A DNA stretch of 64,000 nucleotides from Ptychodera flava (GCF_041260155.1 NC_091939.1:41677870-41741869); one strand, 5' to 3'; counted from the first letter of the stretch, positions 39,563-51,899 are shown. The notes: generated by a model from the letters alone, not told the origin. Translations and numbers: made by a program.

Positions 39563-40229
39563 CAACGTGTCCAGTATTATTAAAACACCAAGTTTCCAGA
39601 AGTAAGTGAGAACAAAGCTGGGAATATTTTGACAGTGACAAGTCTTTTGACGTGGCAGGACTAGATTTTAAAGGACAGTGGAAAAGACTAAGTAATGATG
39701 CTAAAACAAAACTATATCACAGCAGAATAGTCTTAATAGCAGAAAATCTGTTGTTGTGTTAAATCATTTTATCAATTCATGTTTATGTACAGTATAGTGT
39801 ATGTGTATGCGCATATTACTCAGAGTGCATCGCTCACCGCTGGATCTAGTCGTCACTTATACACCCACTGATACATTATGTTATTGTAGCAGTAGTTCAT
39901 TGTAGCTGTAGTAATAAAGTTTAAAGAAATAGAGCCGATGCCTCTGTCTCCATCACTTGAACTCAAAAGATCCTGCTTCGCAAACAATCCCACATATTGT
40001 TTTGGTACCGGAGTCTTTCTATGCCTCGAAGGTTCAGCCTGCTATTATGCAAAAATGAATTAATGGTCATGACCACTAATTCATTTTTGCGATGATTTCA
40101 TGTATCTTGTCAAAAAAAGGGGTTGAATATATGTATGGTCACTCATTCATCTAGTTTTCAACATGTCAAACAAAATAAGTAGTATATCATATCAAACAAA
40201 ATTCATGAAAAATTGGTGACTTTGTCACA
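39563..40229. other. No gene seen
   Basis: Includes a second copy of the 36.6-kb short repeat at about 40010-40050 and AT-rich sequence. Confidence 0.4.
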
Positions 40230-40479
40230 TCATAAGACATCATAAGATGTTAACCATTGGTCCTTTATTACTTTCTTAATTGTTGTCCAGTCCTGACATT
40301 CAAACTCGTAGGAAAATTCCAATAAAGCCTTTTCAGCAAGCTTCTTCTTCTGTGCGTTCTTAGCCTTTTCCCTCAGATAGTTAAAAAAGTTGTTTTTTAT
40401 TCCTTCAGGCTCATAATTTTGTGGCCGCATGCCGTCCTTTGCCCAGCACGGATAAGATCTTCTATCACAGTACGTTTTG
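40230..40479 (-). pseudogene. Last exon of an unrecognised spliced gene
   Basis: On the minus strand a good acceptor (TTTATCATTTCAG) at 40480 opens a frame starting KTYCDRRSYPCWAKDGMRPQ, continuing through NNFFNYLREKAKNAQKKKLA and FECQDWTTIKKVIKDQWLTS to a stop at 40230. Conserved-looking Cys, Trp and a charged helix give it real protein character, but I do not recognise the family. It should be spliced to the segment at 41.1-41.3 kb, whose end is near a GTAAGAT donor. Elsewhere the gene shows frame changes, so a pseudogene or a poorly assembled gene are both possible. Confidence 0.45.
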
Positions 40480-41083
40480 CTGAAATGATAAATTACATAA
40501 ATTCTATGGTGACCGATTGCAGCCATTTTGCACCAGCGATAAATTGTAGTGTCAGTGTATAAAATATAAGCTTTTTTGAAAGAATTTCATAAAATTTCTC
40601 TCTGTTTTTTAATTTTCGGGAGTAAATAAAAAATCAACAAGACATTTTATGATAATCTTTTCAAAATATCTTACATTTGTACACTAACAATAACATTGAT
40701 CACCAGGTTTTAAGTGTCTGCTTCTAAAGTGGCTACTATCGACTAACATATAATAAAGTTTAACGGTTTCTATTATACAGCGATTATAGAGTGAGTTCTT
40801 GTAACTTATTTCTAATAATCTGATAACTGATTGCTTGATTTTTTACAAGTATTCATTGTTGGAATATTGGAAAATTTTATGTAAGACCAGTGCCGTATGA
40901 CTATACAGTAAATTTTATGGATATATTTCTTCTGCAGCTTTGAATCCCTGTCCTGAATTAAAAAATTGAAATAACGTCAAAATAATTTGCCAACAATAAA
41001 TAGATATAAATCGGGTCTTCCCACGGTTAGGTGGTATATATAATTCATGTTTTGGTAGTGCAAATCATCTTACCCGTATAACC

Positions 41084-41115
41084 ATAGACCCTAAAAACGG
41101 GTTTTAGGGTCTATG
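41084..41115. mobile_element. 32-bp palindromic insertion with 8-bp TSD
   Basis: GTATAACC occurs perfectly on both sides (41076-41083 and 41116-41123). Between the copies, ATAGACCCTAAAA and its reverse complement TTTTAGGGTCTAT flank a short ACGGG loop. An 8-bp duplication around a pure palindrome is the footprint expected of a minimal hAT-type fold-back. Confidence 0.75.
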
Positions 41116-41123
41116 GTATAACC

Positions 41124-41655
41124 GTCCTTCTTCTTGGTCATACAATACTGGAAATAGGCATTTTGTACGGCTGTCAACTTTGAGGCCTGTGCCGGTCCTG
41201 CAGAATAGTACTTTTCTAGGGCCTTTCTCAGACTGTCCCTTTCCACATCATCTAGTGTTTTAGCGCACTTGGTAGATACTGGTGACGTGGTTAAGGGCTC
41301 AAATTGCTTGAAACCTCGAATGGTTTTCTTCTTTTTTCGTAGTTTCTACTTTCTCTATTTCTGAAGCTTTATGCTTTCTAGTGTCATCTACCCCACCGCT
41401 AGTACTGGCAGTTGCGCTTTTAAACATCTTGAAGTCACCCTTCAGACTACCAAGACTGTCATCCGATTTTTCGAACTCTTCCTGAAAATTAATCTCAATC
41501 AATCTACCTTCAGGTTCTGACATTTCTCGCCAATCTCATTCACCTTTCGTTCGGTGGATCGTAATTTCTGAAAGGTGAATTCCTTCAAAGCTTCAAACTT
41601 TCTGGTCAGCTCAATCTCTTCAAACTCTTCCTCCATTTCTTGAGTGGAACTTGTC
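41124..41655 (-). pseudogene. Middle exons of the same unrecognised gene
   Basis: From an acceptor (CTATTTCAG) near 41655 the minus strand reads SSTQEMEEEFEEIELTRKFE followed by ALKEFTFQKLRSTERKV, a charged coiled coil. It then changes frame into MSEPEGRLIEINFQEEFEKS and a Ser/Thr-rich linker (SATASTSGGVDDTRKHKASE), and changes frame again into RGFKQFEPLTTSPVSTKCAK and LEKYYSAGPAQASKLTAVQN, ending CMTKKKDGY at 41124. A 32-bp palindromic insertion (41084-41115) sits at the end of the exon, just before a GTAAGAT donor near 41073. Family unknown. Confidence 0.4.
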
Positions 41656-42189
41656 TGAAATAGAAATAAATACGTATCCTTTTAGTATCTATTGTTGTTT
41701 ATATAATAAACTAAAATTAAAACGTAATCCTCAAAGAAAAATTTTGGATATCAAATGCAATAACATCTGTGAATTATTTAAAGCTTACTAATCATTTTTA
41801 TACTTTGATGAAGGAATATTTATCTTTTAAGGCCTCTTATTCAAATCTGAAAACAGAGGAGGTTGAAGTGGCAGTTGTAAGCAAATTACTAAATTAGTAA
41901 ATATTTTAGGTGAATGCACAAGAAATTTCATGACTTACTTTCTACGTCTAGTCTATTAATGGGTCAGACAATATTTTTATAGACCACAAGTACTGTCTGG
42001 GCACTTTTTAAGTATAGTAAAATAATATGACTGATTTCTCAATTAATATGAAATAACAGTAAAATGCATAGTTATACTCACCAGTCCATATGCGCCATAT
42101 CCAGGTTTTTGTAACAACCTCACAATGGTTTAAATAGATAAATTGCTGCATCAGCCACTGTTGGATGTTGGCCTTCCATGTTGCTGGTA

Positions 42190-43410
42190 CTATCTTTACC
42201 AGGTGTGTAGCACAGGAATGTATTGTGACACTGATGGCCTTTGTGGCGGCATTACTTCTTTCTTGATTGCGGGGTTTTTTATTTTTCTATCCCCTTTAGG
42301 TTTTGGCTGTGCAATAGGATTATCTGCTGGTGGTGCTTGGATGGAGAGGCATTTTGAGGAACTCCAGGGTAGCAGTTTGAGCATGCGATGTCTTGGTGGG
42401 CTTGCTGTTGACATGTGTTTTGTCAATGGTTGTGACAGTAACCATTGGTTAGCTTGTGAATGTCCAGATTGTTGGATTGCTTGTTTGCCACCGGTTACTG
42501 CCTTGGCAGACTTATTTACATTTCGTGCATCTGGATTACTATTAGCAGTTGGTGGTTTCGGAAGTGGCCTTTGAACCTCTGTCTTCATGTCTTGCTTATC
42601 TTTGCTGCTTCTGGCCAAGTAGCTGTCCAGCGATCACTAGTTGCTGCTATTTTATAAATGATATCTTGTATGTTTGCTGTCCGGTTATCAATGGCATCAG
42701 CATAGGTGTGACTTTCTATCCAGATTGTGTCCTCAGAACGTAAAAATTCTGAGTCTCATTGGATGACAGCTTTACCAGAAGTTGATGGTTTTGCCTTTGC
42801 TGGCCAAACCACTTTTTAACATCAGCTGTCACTTCTTTGAACAGGATGTTGAGGACTTGTACTTTGTCCCACCACAATGTAAAAATTCTGAGTCTCTTTG
42901 GACAAAAGGTGTAGCTGAAGTTGATGATTTTTCTATTTCTGGCCTAATCACTAATTTACCATCAGCATTCAATTTGCTGTCTCTCTTGAACAGTATCTTG
43001 AAGACTTGCCCTTTCCGTCTTGCTTATCCTTGGCACTGGCAGAAGCCTGACTTCTGATCAAACAGCATCCTCAGAATGAAACAATTTTGAATCTTGCTGG
43101 ATGAAATGTTTACAAGAATTTGGCACCATTTCTGGCCTAGCCGCCGGTTTATCCTTGCTGAATTTGGAAGATCTTCAAGACTCTGCTTTCTAACTATAGG
43201 TCTGTCATTGGAAATGGTACAACTTTTATTCCAAAGTGCCTTCCTCAGAATGTAAAAATTCTGAACCATGAATAACTGGTTTACCAGAAGTTGATGCCAT
43301 GATTGTTGTTTCCCGCCTAGCAACCATTTTCCCAGAACTACTAGGTTTCCTTCTTTCACCTTGAGTCACTTCTTTCCTGAAAAGTTTAGTTATATCTGTA
43401 GGTATCATAC
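42190..43410 (-). pseudogene. 5' part of the same unrecognised gene
   Basis: The minus strand from MIPTDITKLFRKEVTQGERR (43408) shows a degenerate internal repeat whose units centre on SEFLHSEEGT, DSEFLHCGGTKY and DSEFLRSEDTIW (about 43260, 42875, 42740), each preceded by a GK(P/L)VI-type block. A segment ADAIDNRTANIQDIIYKIAA follows (about 42700), then a Pro/Lys/Gln-rich low-complexity tail to 42196. Several frame changes interrupt it. The repeat with SEFL cores is visible but I know no family with it. The plus-strand frame over 42143-42574 is its shadow. Confidence 0.4.
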
Positions 43411-44384
43411 TTTGTTTGATGGATGGTGCTGATCTCTGTTATTGGAAAAAATTGAAAATAAAATGATTTACCAATAATCCTCCACAAGGAAAGGTCCATG
43501 TACTCTGTATTGTGGTGCATTAAAGGCATACAGTCACCTGTTATCTAAATATGCCCATATTATGGTCAAAGGGGCGTTCCTTGGTATTCAAAATGCCGAT
43601 GTGAGGGCAAGCCGCCACCCGCGCTTACAATTTGTGATTGGTTAGATTTTCTTTCCATGGTAACTGTGGCAAAATTGGAACAGGGGACAGTATACCTTAA
43701 ATCAGCATTTCTGTTTTGAGTAACATGCATTGATGTGCTGTCCTACCTGCTTCCAAAATTATTAAAGGGACAAATCACTCTTTGTTTAGCTTTTTATATG
43801 AAATTTGTTTCATATGAAAAGTGGATTGTGTTGTTTTACTTCTTGAATATTGCTGAAATACTATTCAACTAGACACAACTTCAACTCTTCTTGCAGCCAG
43901 ATATTGAGGGGGACATTTATGAAGTCTTTGTAATGTTTTCTTCTCTCATGTATTAGGGCACAGTCCCTTATATGAAAATGTAACACTTTCTAAAAGTGAC
44001 TAATAAGCTCGTTGAGGCTTGGTGTAATGTCACTTAGTCACTATAATAAATATCTATCTGTGTAATCTCTGATCTGTACAAAAGAGTAGTTTTGTTAAGG
44101 AATATCACCATAAATGACTGAATATGTACTGTTACATAAAGTTTTGACCTCATGTACGCTTTTGTAATGAGATCTTAATTGGTGGTGCCTTCCATATATA
44201 TACCGTGTGAAACCTGTCAAAACCGAACCCTGTCTAAACCAGAAACCTGTCTAAACTGAACCCTTTTCCCAGTCCTATTCCAAAAGAACTATATGTTAAC
44301 AGACCTCTCTATAAACCAAACACCTCTCAAAACTGGACCATATATTTCTCAGTCCCTGTATGGTTCAGTTTAGACAGGTTTTTA
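43411..44384. other. No gene seen
   Basis: AT-rich intergenic sequence. Confidence 0.4.
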
Positions 44385-44509
<125 letters not shown>

Positions 44510-44659
44510 TCAAAACTGATAAGTTACACAAGATTTAGGCATTACTCAGAGTGTTATGCTACATTTGTCCTTTGTATCTGGTGATCGCTACAGAGGAGAC
44601 ATGTGAATTGCTCTGCCACTGTTTTACACTGTGAAGATTTCCAAACTTTCTAGGTTATA

Positions 44660-44661
<2 letters not shown>

Positions 44662-44727
<66 letters not shown>
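44662..44727. repeat. (TA)n microsatellite
   Basis: About 30 AT dinucleotides with one interruption. Confidence 0.95.
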
Positions 44728-44732
<5 letters not shown>

Positions 44733-45374
44733 TTTGTAGTCATATTTTAAACATTCAGTCAATCTGTGATTTGGTGAAATTGTTGACATGTCAGGTGTAA
44801 TATATTTTGAATGAGCTGTGAATGCATTTCACACTTTCTATGCATAACGAGATGTCCAGAACTGTTGTACATAAATGGATGTTTATGATTGATATCCAAG
44901 AGAGAACAACAGTCAATCAAAATTTTCTGTGGGTATTTACACTGTTGCCAGCCATTACTTCAATTACAAAAATATGAAAATTATCTTGTAATTTTTCTCT
45001 TTCTGAAATATGTCACAGTATCAAATGTATTGTGAAATATTACAGCTTTTTTATGCTGATTTCTCATAGAAAAACGGAAAATGGTCAGAAATTTGTCATG
45101 CTTGTCATAGGAATTGCAGATTTCATAATGATTAGAAATCTGTACTTTGGAAAACAAATATCTCTGATATACATCTGACACATTAAAGTAACATGCCAAA
45201 GGGCGTGGTGAAAAATACATGTCTGATATATTAAAGTTCTGCACCAAAAATTTCAACTGAATGATGGAATTCTGATGTTTTGTAACTCAAACATACACCC
45301 CCCCCCCCCAATTGCATTTCAAACATATGGTAACCCCCAATCACCAAAGTAAAAACCAGGCTGACTCCCCCTAT
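44728..45374. other. No gene seen
   Basis: AT-rich. A poly-C run lies near 45298-45309. Confidence 0.4.
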
Positions 45375-45570
45375 GAAACAACTATTTATTCACTTATTTA
45401 GCCATATACACATATAACATTGGCATACAAAGAAATACAAAGAAAGAATTACAATGTTGAAAAAGTTCAAAAGAAAGAGATGAAACAACCCTTCTTAAAA
45501 TTACATTTTTTCAAATGTCATCAACTAATTAAAGACCTTTGCAGTGAAATGCACAAAAGAATCATCAGCA
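45375..45570. repeat. Second copy of the 28.8-kb dispersed repeat
   Basis: Shares ordered landmarks with 28790-29080, including ACAAAGAAATACAAAG-type and GTGAAATGCACAAAA blocks. Confidence 0.7.
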
Positions 45571-45909
45571 CAAGATATTGTGTATTTGTAGAATAACAAA
45601 GTCTAAGTGTCTGAAAGGGAAATGGTAGTCGGAACTGCGCCGTGCAAGTTTCTCGTTTTCAAAGTATTTCGTGCACAATATCTTGATACACCTCATCACC
45701 ATACTATTCTTGGCTGCAACATTTGAATTATACGATGTGGATTATGACAGACGTGTTTTACTTTCAGCAATCACCATCGTACCTTGGATACGGTGTTTAC
45801 ATAGGTCATGTGGGTCCCATACAACCTTTTAGTGCGGTTCCGACAAATGTATCCCTTTACAGAATTACAGTATCACTTATGAACACACTGAAGACCCTGC
45901 CGTCCCTAC

Positions 45910-46095
45910 AGGTGCTTGGAGTTGCCAGTGTAGTTGCCAGTGTAGTATATACATACTAGATAGCCCTGCGTACAGGTCTGTGTGTTCCCGGCGTTACACG
46001 GCCGTGTAACGCCGGGAACACACAGACTTGTACGCAGGGCTAACATACTAGAGAGAATGTATACTTCACGGCAACTCCACGCACCTACCTGTGGC
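45910..46095. repeat. Large palindrome with an 82-bp near-perfect core
   Basis: 45961-46042 is a loop-free palindrome of two 41-base arms with a single mismatch, centred on ACACGGCCGTGT. Imperfect arms continue outwards: CAGGTGCTTGGAGTTGCC on the left pairs with GGCAACTCCACGCACCTACC on the right. Such cruciform-capable structures suggest a fold-back transposon or the junction of an inverted duplication. Confidence 0.9.
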
Positions 46096-46789
46096 CATCC
46101 CTAACAACTAATGAACCAGTTCAATGACCCTAAAGTAAAAGCCAAACTGTTTTTTCGAAAATGCCAAATTTGGAAATTTGAAAACAAAATATTTACTCCC
46201 CGAAAGATACAACGATTTGATTATTTGAAAAAGAGAAAGTTACTTTCACAGGAAGTCAACCAGCATAATGTCAATGTACTTTCAACTGGGCGCACACAAA
46301 TCGCCGGCCGGGGCCACGGTTTCTTTCGGCATTATGAGACTGATTGCTGGTTCGTTATCGTGTGGCTCGGCTTAGAAAAATGAATTTCGAAAAAAACAAC
46401 AAACTATTACACAAGGTTCTGGGAATGCGTTGATAATTTCCTAAGAATAGCTATACCCTAACATGACACCTGATCGAAACGGTCAACCATAGCATTACAA
46501 ACGACAATACTTGTTCAGGATGACATACATATATTTTGTATACGCAATGTAAGATCATCAATGTAAGATCATCATGGAACATGATTTGAAATCGGTAATA
46601 TGGAGGTCGTCAACAGCATGCATCATGATGACTAAATTGACATTCATACGAGTAATTTGGTATTTAATTAAAACAAGTCATCGTTGATGACACAGTCCCC
46701 ACTTGTTAATGGGTACTTTGATTACATGTCCTCAGAGAGGATAGAGTCCTCTTCATTAGGTCTGTGATAAAAATACTTTTGAATAAATT
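46096..46789. other. No gene seen
   Basis: A 90-codon plus-strand frame at 46111-46383 is basic and unrecognised. No other feature. Confidence 0.35.
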
Positions 46790-47960
46790 CGCTTGATACA
46801 TGTCTGAGTTGTAGTTCAGGACATGAAAAAATCGTAATAAAATGGCCACATGTCGCCATATTGGATCGTATCACAAAACAAATCGATGTGCATATGTATG
46901 ACATAGATCAATGTCCTTGTACCAAGTTTGAATAAAATCCGTTGAGATATGCCTGAGTTATGGCTCTGTACATGAAAAAATCGTAACAAAATGGCCGTAC
47001 GGCAGCCATATTGGATCGTATCACATGAAAAATTGACGTGCATATCTATGACATTGGTCAATGTCCTTGTACCAACTTTGAATAAAATCAGTTGAAACAT
47101 GCCTGAGTAATGGCTCTGTACATGAAAAAATCGTCATAAAATGGCCGCCTGGCGGCCGTATTGAATTGTATCACAAAACAAATCAACGTGAATATGTATG
47201 ACATTGGTCAATGTCCTTGTACTAAGTTTGAATAAAATCCGTTGAGATATGCCTGAGTTATGGCTCTGTACATGAAAAAAATCGTTACAAAATGGCCGCA
47301 CGGCGGCCATATTAGATCGTATCACATGAAAAATTGACGTGCATATATATGACATTGGTCAATGTCCTTGTACCAACTCTGAATAAAATCAGTTAAAACA
47401 TGCCTGAGTAATGGCTTTGTACATGAAAAAATCGTAATAAAATGGCCACCTGGCGGCCATATTGAATCGTATCACAAAATGAATCAACGTGAATTGAATG
47501 ACATAGGTCAATGTCCTTGTACAAAGTTTGAATAAAATCGGTTGAGATATGCCTGAATTATGGCTCTGTACATGAAAAAATCGTAACAAAATGGCCGCCT
47601 GGCGGCCATATTGGATCGTATCACAAAACAAATTGATGTGCATATCTATGACATTGGTCAATGTCCTTGTACCAGCTTTGAATAAAATCGGTTCAAACAT
47701 GTCTGAGTTATGGCTCTGTACATGAAAAAATCATAATAAAATGGCCGCCTGGCAGCCATATTGGATCGTATCAAAAACAAATTGACGTGCATCTGTATGA
47801 CATATGAAGTAATCCTTGTACCAAGTTTGAATGAAATCGCTCCAGGCATCTCTGAGATATCTGCGTGAACGGACGGACGCACGCACGGACGGACGCACGC
47901 ACGCACGCACACACGCACGGACATGACCAAACCTATAAGTCCCCCCGGACGGTGTCCGTG
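46790..47960. repeat. 150-bp satellite array with 300-bp higher-order pattern and GGAC cap
   Basis: The block CATGAAAAAATCGTAAYAAA recurs at about 46822, 46971, 47121, 47271, 47422, 47571 and 47721, with GGCCGCCTGGCGGCC palindromes after it. Copies alternate between two subtypes ('CACATGAAAAATTGACGTG' and 'CACAAAACAAATCAACGTG'), giving a 300-bp second-order period in the middle of the array. The array ends in ACGGACGGACGCACGCAC, then CCGGACGGTGTCCG. Because 150 is divisible by three, minus-strand frames stay open; they are not genes. Confidence 0.9.
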
Positions 47961-48448
47961 GGGACTAACAAAGCAGTAAAATGTTAGCTGAAGACGCCAA
48001 TCTGAAGTATCATTGCACACATTCATCGTGCATGCAGCTTACACAAACATGATTAAACATTCTGAGACGTAAATTCGCGTCATTCTCTCGAAAAATGCAT
48101 CACAGTACAATCTAGTGTCTATCCACTTACGATTGGCGTAACTTGTCGTAAATTCCATGACGATGAATAAAATAATGATTTTCAGAGTGATTGCTTCGTA
48201 AGTGTTGTTTGATGAGAACATTGCTGATTCGAATACAAAGTTATGCTGTCAAAATTTAGCAAATGCGCGATAAGAACTCTGGTCCGAGAGTGCATGATGT
48301 GGCGGCATGCGCGTAGACAGAATGTTCAGTGGTGATTTGCATCGTCACCTAGGAACCGGCGCGACGTGGGCAGCGCTCTACAACTTTCGACAAATCAGGA
48401 CGAAGTAGACAACATAAAGGACGCGTCGATTCTCTTCAGAGCCACATC
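47961..48448. other. 5' flank of the RAG2-like gene
   Basis: Moderately CpG-containing sequence upstream of the RAG2-like frame. I looked for an RSS-like terminus (CAC-starting heptamer with a partner on the other side) and found only chance-level candidates. Confidence 0.4.
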
Positions 48449-49676
48449 ATGTCCAATATGGCTGCCACCGAGTGGATCGCGTACGAGATAGGAAGTGACT
48501 TGAGTACTGGCTGGCGACAGACAAAGAAACAAAGTCTTAGAGATGTAAAAGAGGGCACATATATACCCCCAGAAGGCCATGCAGCAGCAACTCTCACGAT
48601 AATGTGTTTTTGTGTCTCGGGGGAGCCCAGAGCAAGAACCAGGCTTCCTGGCATACTTCAACAAAAGAGCCATTTGCGTTCGAACTAACAGTAACACAGA
48701 GCAGCAGTTTTAATGTAAGCAACGTGCTTGTCTCACCCGTGAGTACAGGATCATCACTCACTGAGGTAACTGATGCCAGCTTATTGAAGTTGGGTAATTC
48801 AGAGTTCTTGCTGTATGGTGGAAGGTATCTCGATTCGTAGAAAGTAACCCCTGATGTTTACTATCTACATATTTCAAAATCAACCATGAAGTGGAAAGGC
48901 AACACAATCCTCTACCGAAAACATTCGCAGAATGGTTTCATACCTGAAGCGACTTAATATCTGATGACATGGCTGTCCGTTGGTAGACCTATGGTCGGCA
49001 AAATGTTAGGAACTTACAGTTACACAACTGACAACAATTCTTCATTTTCAAACCGTCTTCAAAGGAGTGGTCTGTGATTTCTGATGTGACTCTCGAAGCA
49101 CGATGCTTTCACTCATGTTCCAATTAAGATAAATGAGAGTCTTGCTTTCGTTGGAGGGTTACATTTAAGTGAGAATTGTCAAAATTACAGATATCCTCTT
49201 TGTGATATTTTCATTTTTAAGTTAGATGATATTATTTTTGTCACATGTTGTAAATGTTGATGTGCGACCAATTCATATTTCCAGTCATGCTGCTCTGTTC
49301 TTTAAACAAGATCAAACTCTTTTGATATATGGAGGGTTTGTCGATAAAGAAAAAGGGTTAAAGAAATTAGGGGAAGAATCACACAGACAAGAACCATCTA
49401 GCCTTTTGTTTCAAACTGATTTGAATTCATGTGATGTTTCTCAGACAGATGTTGGGATCCAAAATGCCATAGTTTAACACAACATGATTGAATTGGGGGA
49501 AATATTGTAATCACTTGAGGTCACCCAAAACATCAGTTATGATTAACAAGCGGCCTACTGGCCGATATAGCTCCGCTGTGATAGTTAAGTGGATGACAAT
49601 GAGGGAAAAAATGACAAAAGTGTTTGAGATATTGAACTTGAACTGGGCAAAAATGATTTTGTTTAAATTATTGTAA
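48449..49676 (+). pseudogene. RAG2-like kelch-repeat protein, broken
   Basis: RAG2 is the regulatory partner of RAG1, a six-bladed kelch propeller that in vertebrates ends in a PHD finger. Here SLRDVKEGTYIPPEGHAAAT (near 48532-48591) matches the vertebrate RAG2 segment with CYLPPLRYPAT. Kelch Gly-Gly turns follow at the right spacing: FLCLGGAQ (about 48605), FLLYGGRYLDS (about 48810), LAFVGGLHLSENCQNYRYP (about 49145-49200) and LLIYGGFVDKEKG (about 49320). The last two correspond to RAG2 'IYILGGHSL' and 'FVIVGGYQL'. PTGRYSSAVIVKW (about 49549) looks like another blade start. At least four frame changes or stops separate the pieces. The first methionine is uncertain because the expected N-terminal strand is short. 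No PHD finger is recognisable, as in amphioxus RAG2-like. Confidence 0.8.
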
Positions 49677-51899
49677 TAATAGCAAAACGTAGTAAATATG
49701 TAAATTTGGCAGTAATTATCAGCGTATTAGGTTTGTTGTTGACATAGAAGCGAAGAATGGTGAAAATGATTTGAATAAGCTAATATTGATGTCATAGGTG
49801 ACTGAAAAAGTTTGGCACAATGGTAGTAAAAATGAAAGAAGGCAATATTTGTAAAGCAAAAAGTTGTGTTTATTGCTGTAAAAATGAAAGTGAACATTGT
49901 TTTTTTAAAGTAAAATGTGGAAACTTTTTATTTAAAGTATAGAATGGAAATGAAAACTTAAAAGAAGTTATATGCATTGTGTTGCATTGATCTGAATATT
50001 TAAACCAGTACAAAAGGAAATTATTTCGTGGAGTTGTTGTAAACTTTACAAAACAGTACTGTAAATTTGAGTCAAAAATTTGTATGAAAATAAGTGGAAT
50101 CTAAGCTTGTATTTGGTAATAAAGAATGATGTGTAAAAAAGTACATGTAGTAAAAGTTTGTAAATTGGCAATGAAGAAAAATCAGGAGGAAAATGTAAAT
50201 GTAATGTAATCTTCTAATATGAACTAAAAGGATATATATATATATATATTTAAAAAGTGCTGTTGCCTAGCAGCTAAAGGGAAATAAAATATGTATGAGA
50301 AAATACATGTAATTAAAGTCTGCTTACTATCTGTTGTGATTTTCATAAAATATCAATGATAATTTTTAAATAATTTTGACCAAAATCTAGAATCAGTATC
50401 ATGTTACACATTTTTGGTTCAAAAAGGAAATAAAAGTTAGTTCAAAATGATAAAAAATATGAAAACTTTTGCATAGAAATTTAGGCGGAAAATGTGGTTG
50501 TCAGAGGGTTAATGTAATCTATACATATGTATTAGATTGGGACAAAAAATAAGAGAATTGTAAACTGAGCAGCTAATACAAATTAAGTGAAAAGAAGTAC
50601 ATATGTGATCTTCTAATTGGGAACATAGAAAGAAAAGTAAAAAAAGTACAAGTAATCTCAAGTTCTAATTGTGAATAATTGGGGAAAAAAGTAAAAAAAT
50701 TAATGTCATCTAAGTAGCTAAATGGGCAAAAATAGAAATAAATAAAAGCAAATGTAATTTGAGTATCTAATTACTAATTAAGCAAAAATAAGTACATGTG
50801 ATCTGAGGTTCAAAGTATATGTAATGTAAAACTAATTGGGAATACAGAAACAAAAAGTATAAAAATTCACATAAATCTAAGTTTCCTATTGAGAAAAAAG
50901 GAATAAAAGTAAAAAAAATAATGCAACCAGTATCTAATTGCATGAAAAAGTTGAAACATGGGCATCTAAATGGGAAGAAAACGAATTAGAAAAAATAGTG
51001 ACAACATCACTGTTCGCTCCCATATAGTTATCAAAACAAGTTAACAATTGTATGAAACGTGGACATACATGTACAGACAGACTGACATACACAGACGCAC
51101 AGAGTGATGACATTGACCCCAAGTGTGCCTTGGCCCATGGAGAGTGATAAAGACGTAACAAACAGCTGAATGTAATGATAAAATAGTTAAGTATACCGGT
51201 AGGCCTATACAGGCACTGAGAGTGAATATGTTACAGCAATTTGATTAGTTTCTTTTCCTTTTCCACTTCTGTGATAATCTTTAAGACAATCAATCTGCAA
51301 GGCAGTTTATGTATTGACAAATATGTTATCTTTTACAAGCACACAGTAAACTGTTCTTGATTTTTCATTTACAATATTTGACATGGACTGAAATACATAA
51401 CATGCAACCAATGTTTACACTTTGCCCATACACCAGATACATGGAGAAATTTCAACATAGAATCATTACTCAGAAAACCCTATACAGGGAAAAGTAAACA
51501 TTGTTTTCTTCCAGAATAGCTGGTGCATCCACATCTGGAACAACTTACAAACTTAACCAAGTACACAAGGATGATGACACAAGAGATAAAGTTAAACTGT
51601 GGTGAACTTGACTATTCCTTTCAAATCCTTACCTAACTTGACATCTTAAACTAAAATACACTGCATGGTTAATTACGCACAAAAATACATCAGGTGGACC
51701 ATTTGATAAGGGATGGTGTCTGGAAGATCGATGAGGTACATTATCTTTTTTAGGTACATTCTTTTTTCCCCACTCTCCCACCTTTTCTTTTTGTCAAACC
51801 TTCTCTGGCTGAATTTTTTATTGGCATTTGTTTGGAATTGTGTCAAAATCTGCCAGGATTTTTTTACTGCATTTCAACACCAAATAAAGTTAACCATAA
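49677..51899. other. A-rich gap after the RAG2-like gene
   Basis: Very A-rich plus strand with loosely repeated 'AAAAAGTACATGTAATCT'-type phrases between 50.1 and 50.95 kb. No gene is supported. It may be 3' flank of the RAG2-like gene expanded by low-complexity sequence. Confidence 0.45.

Noticed and set aside
42143-42574. 143-codon plus-strand frame rich in hydrophobic residues and Cys
   Set aside because: It is the antisense shadow of the Pro/Lys/Gln-rich minus-strand segment.
46722-47700. Series of similar minus-strand open frames
   Set aside because: They are produced by a 150-bp satellite whose unit is divisible by three.
49850-49925. Cys-rich peptide (ICKAKSCVYCCKNESEHC) downstream of the RAG2-like propeller as a PHD remnant
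   Set aside because: Spacing does not fit the PHD Cys4-His-Cys3 pattern and the frame is short and in A-rich low-complexity sequence.
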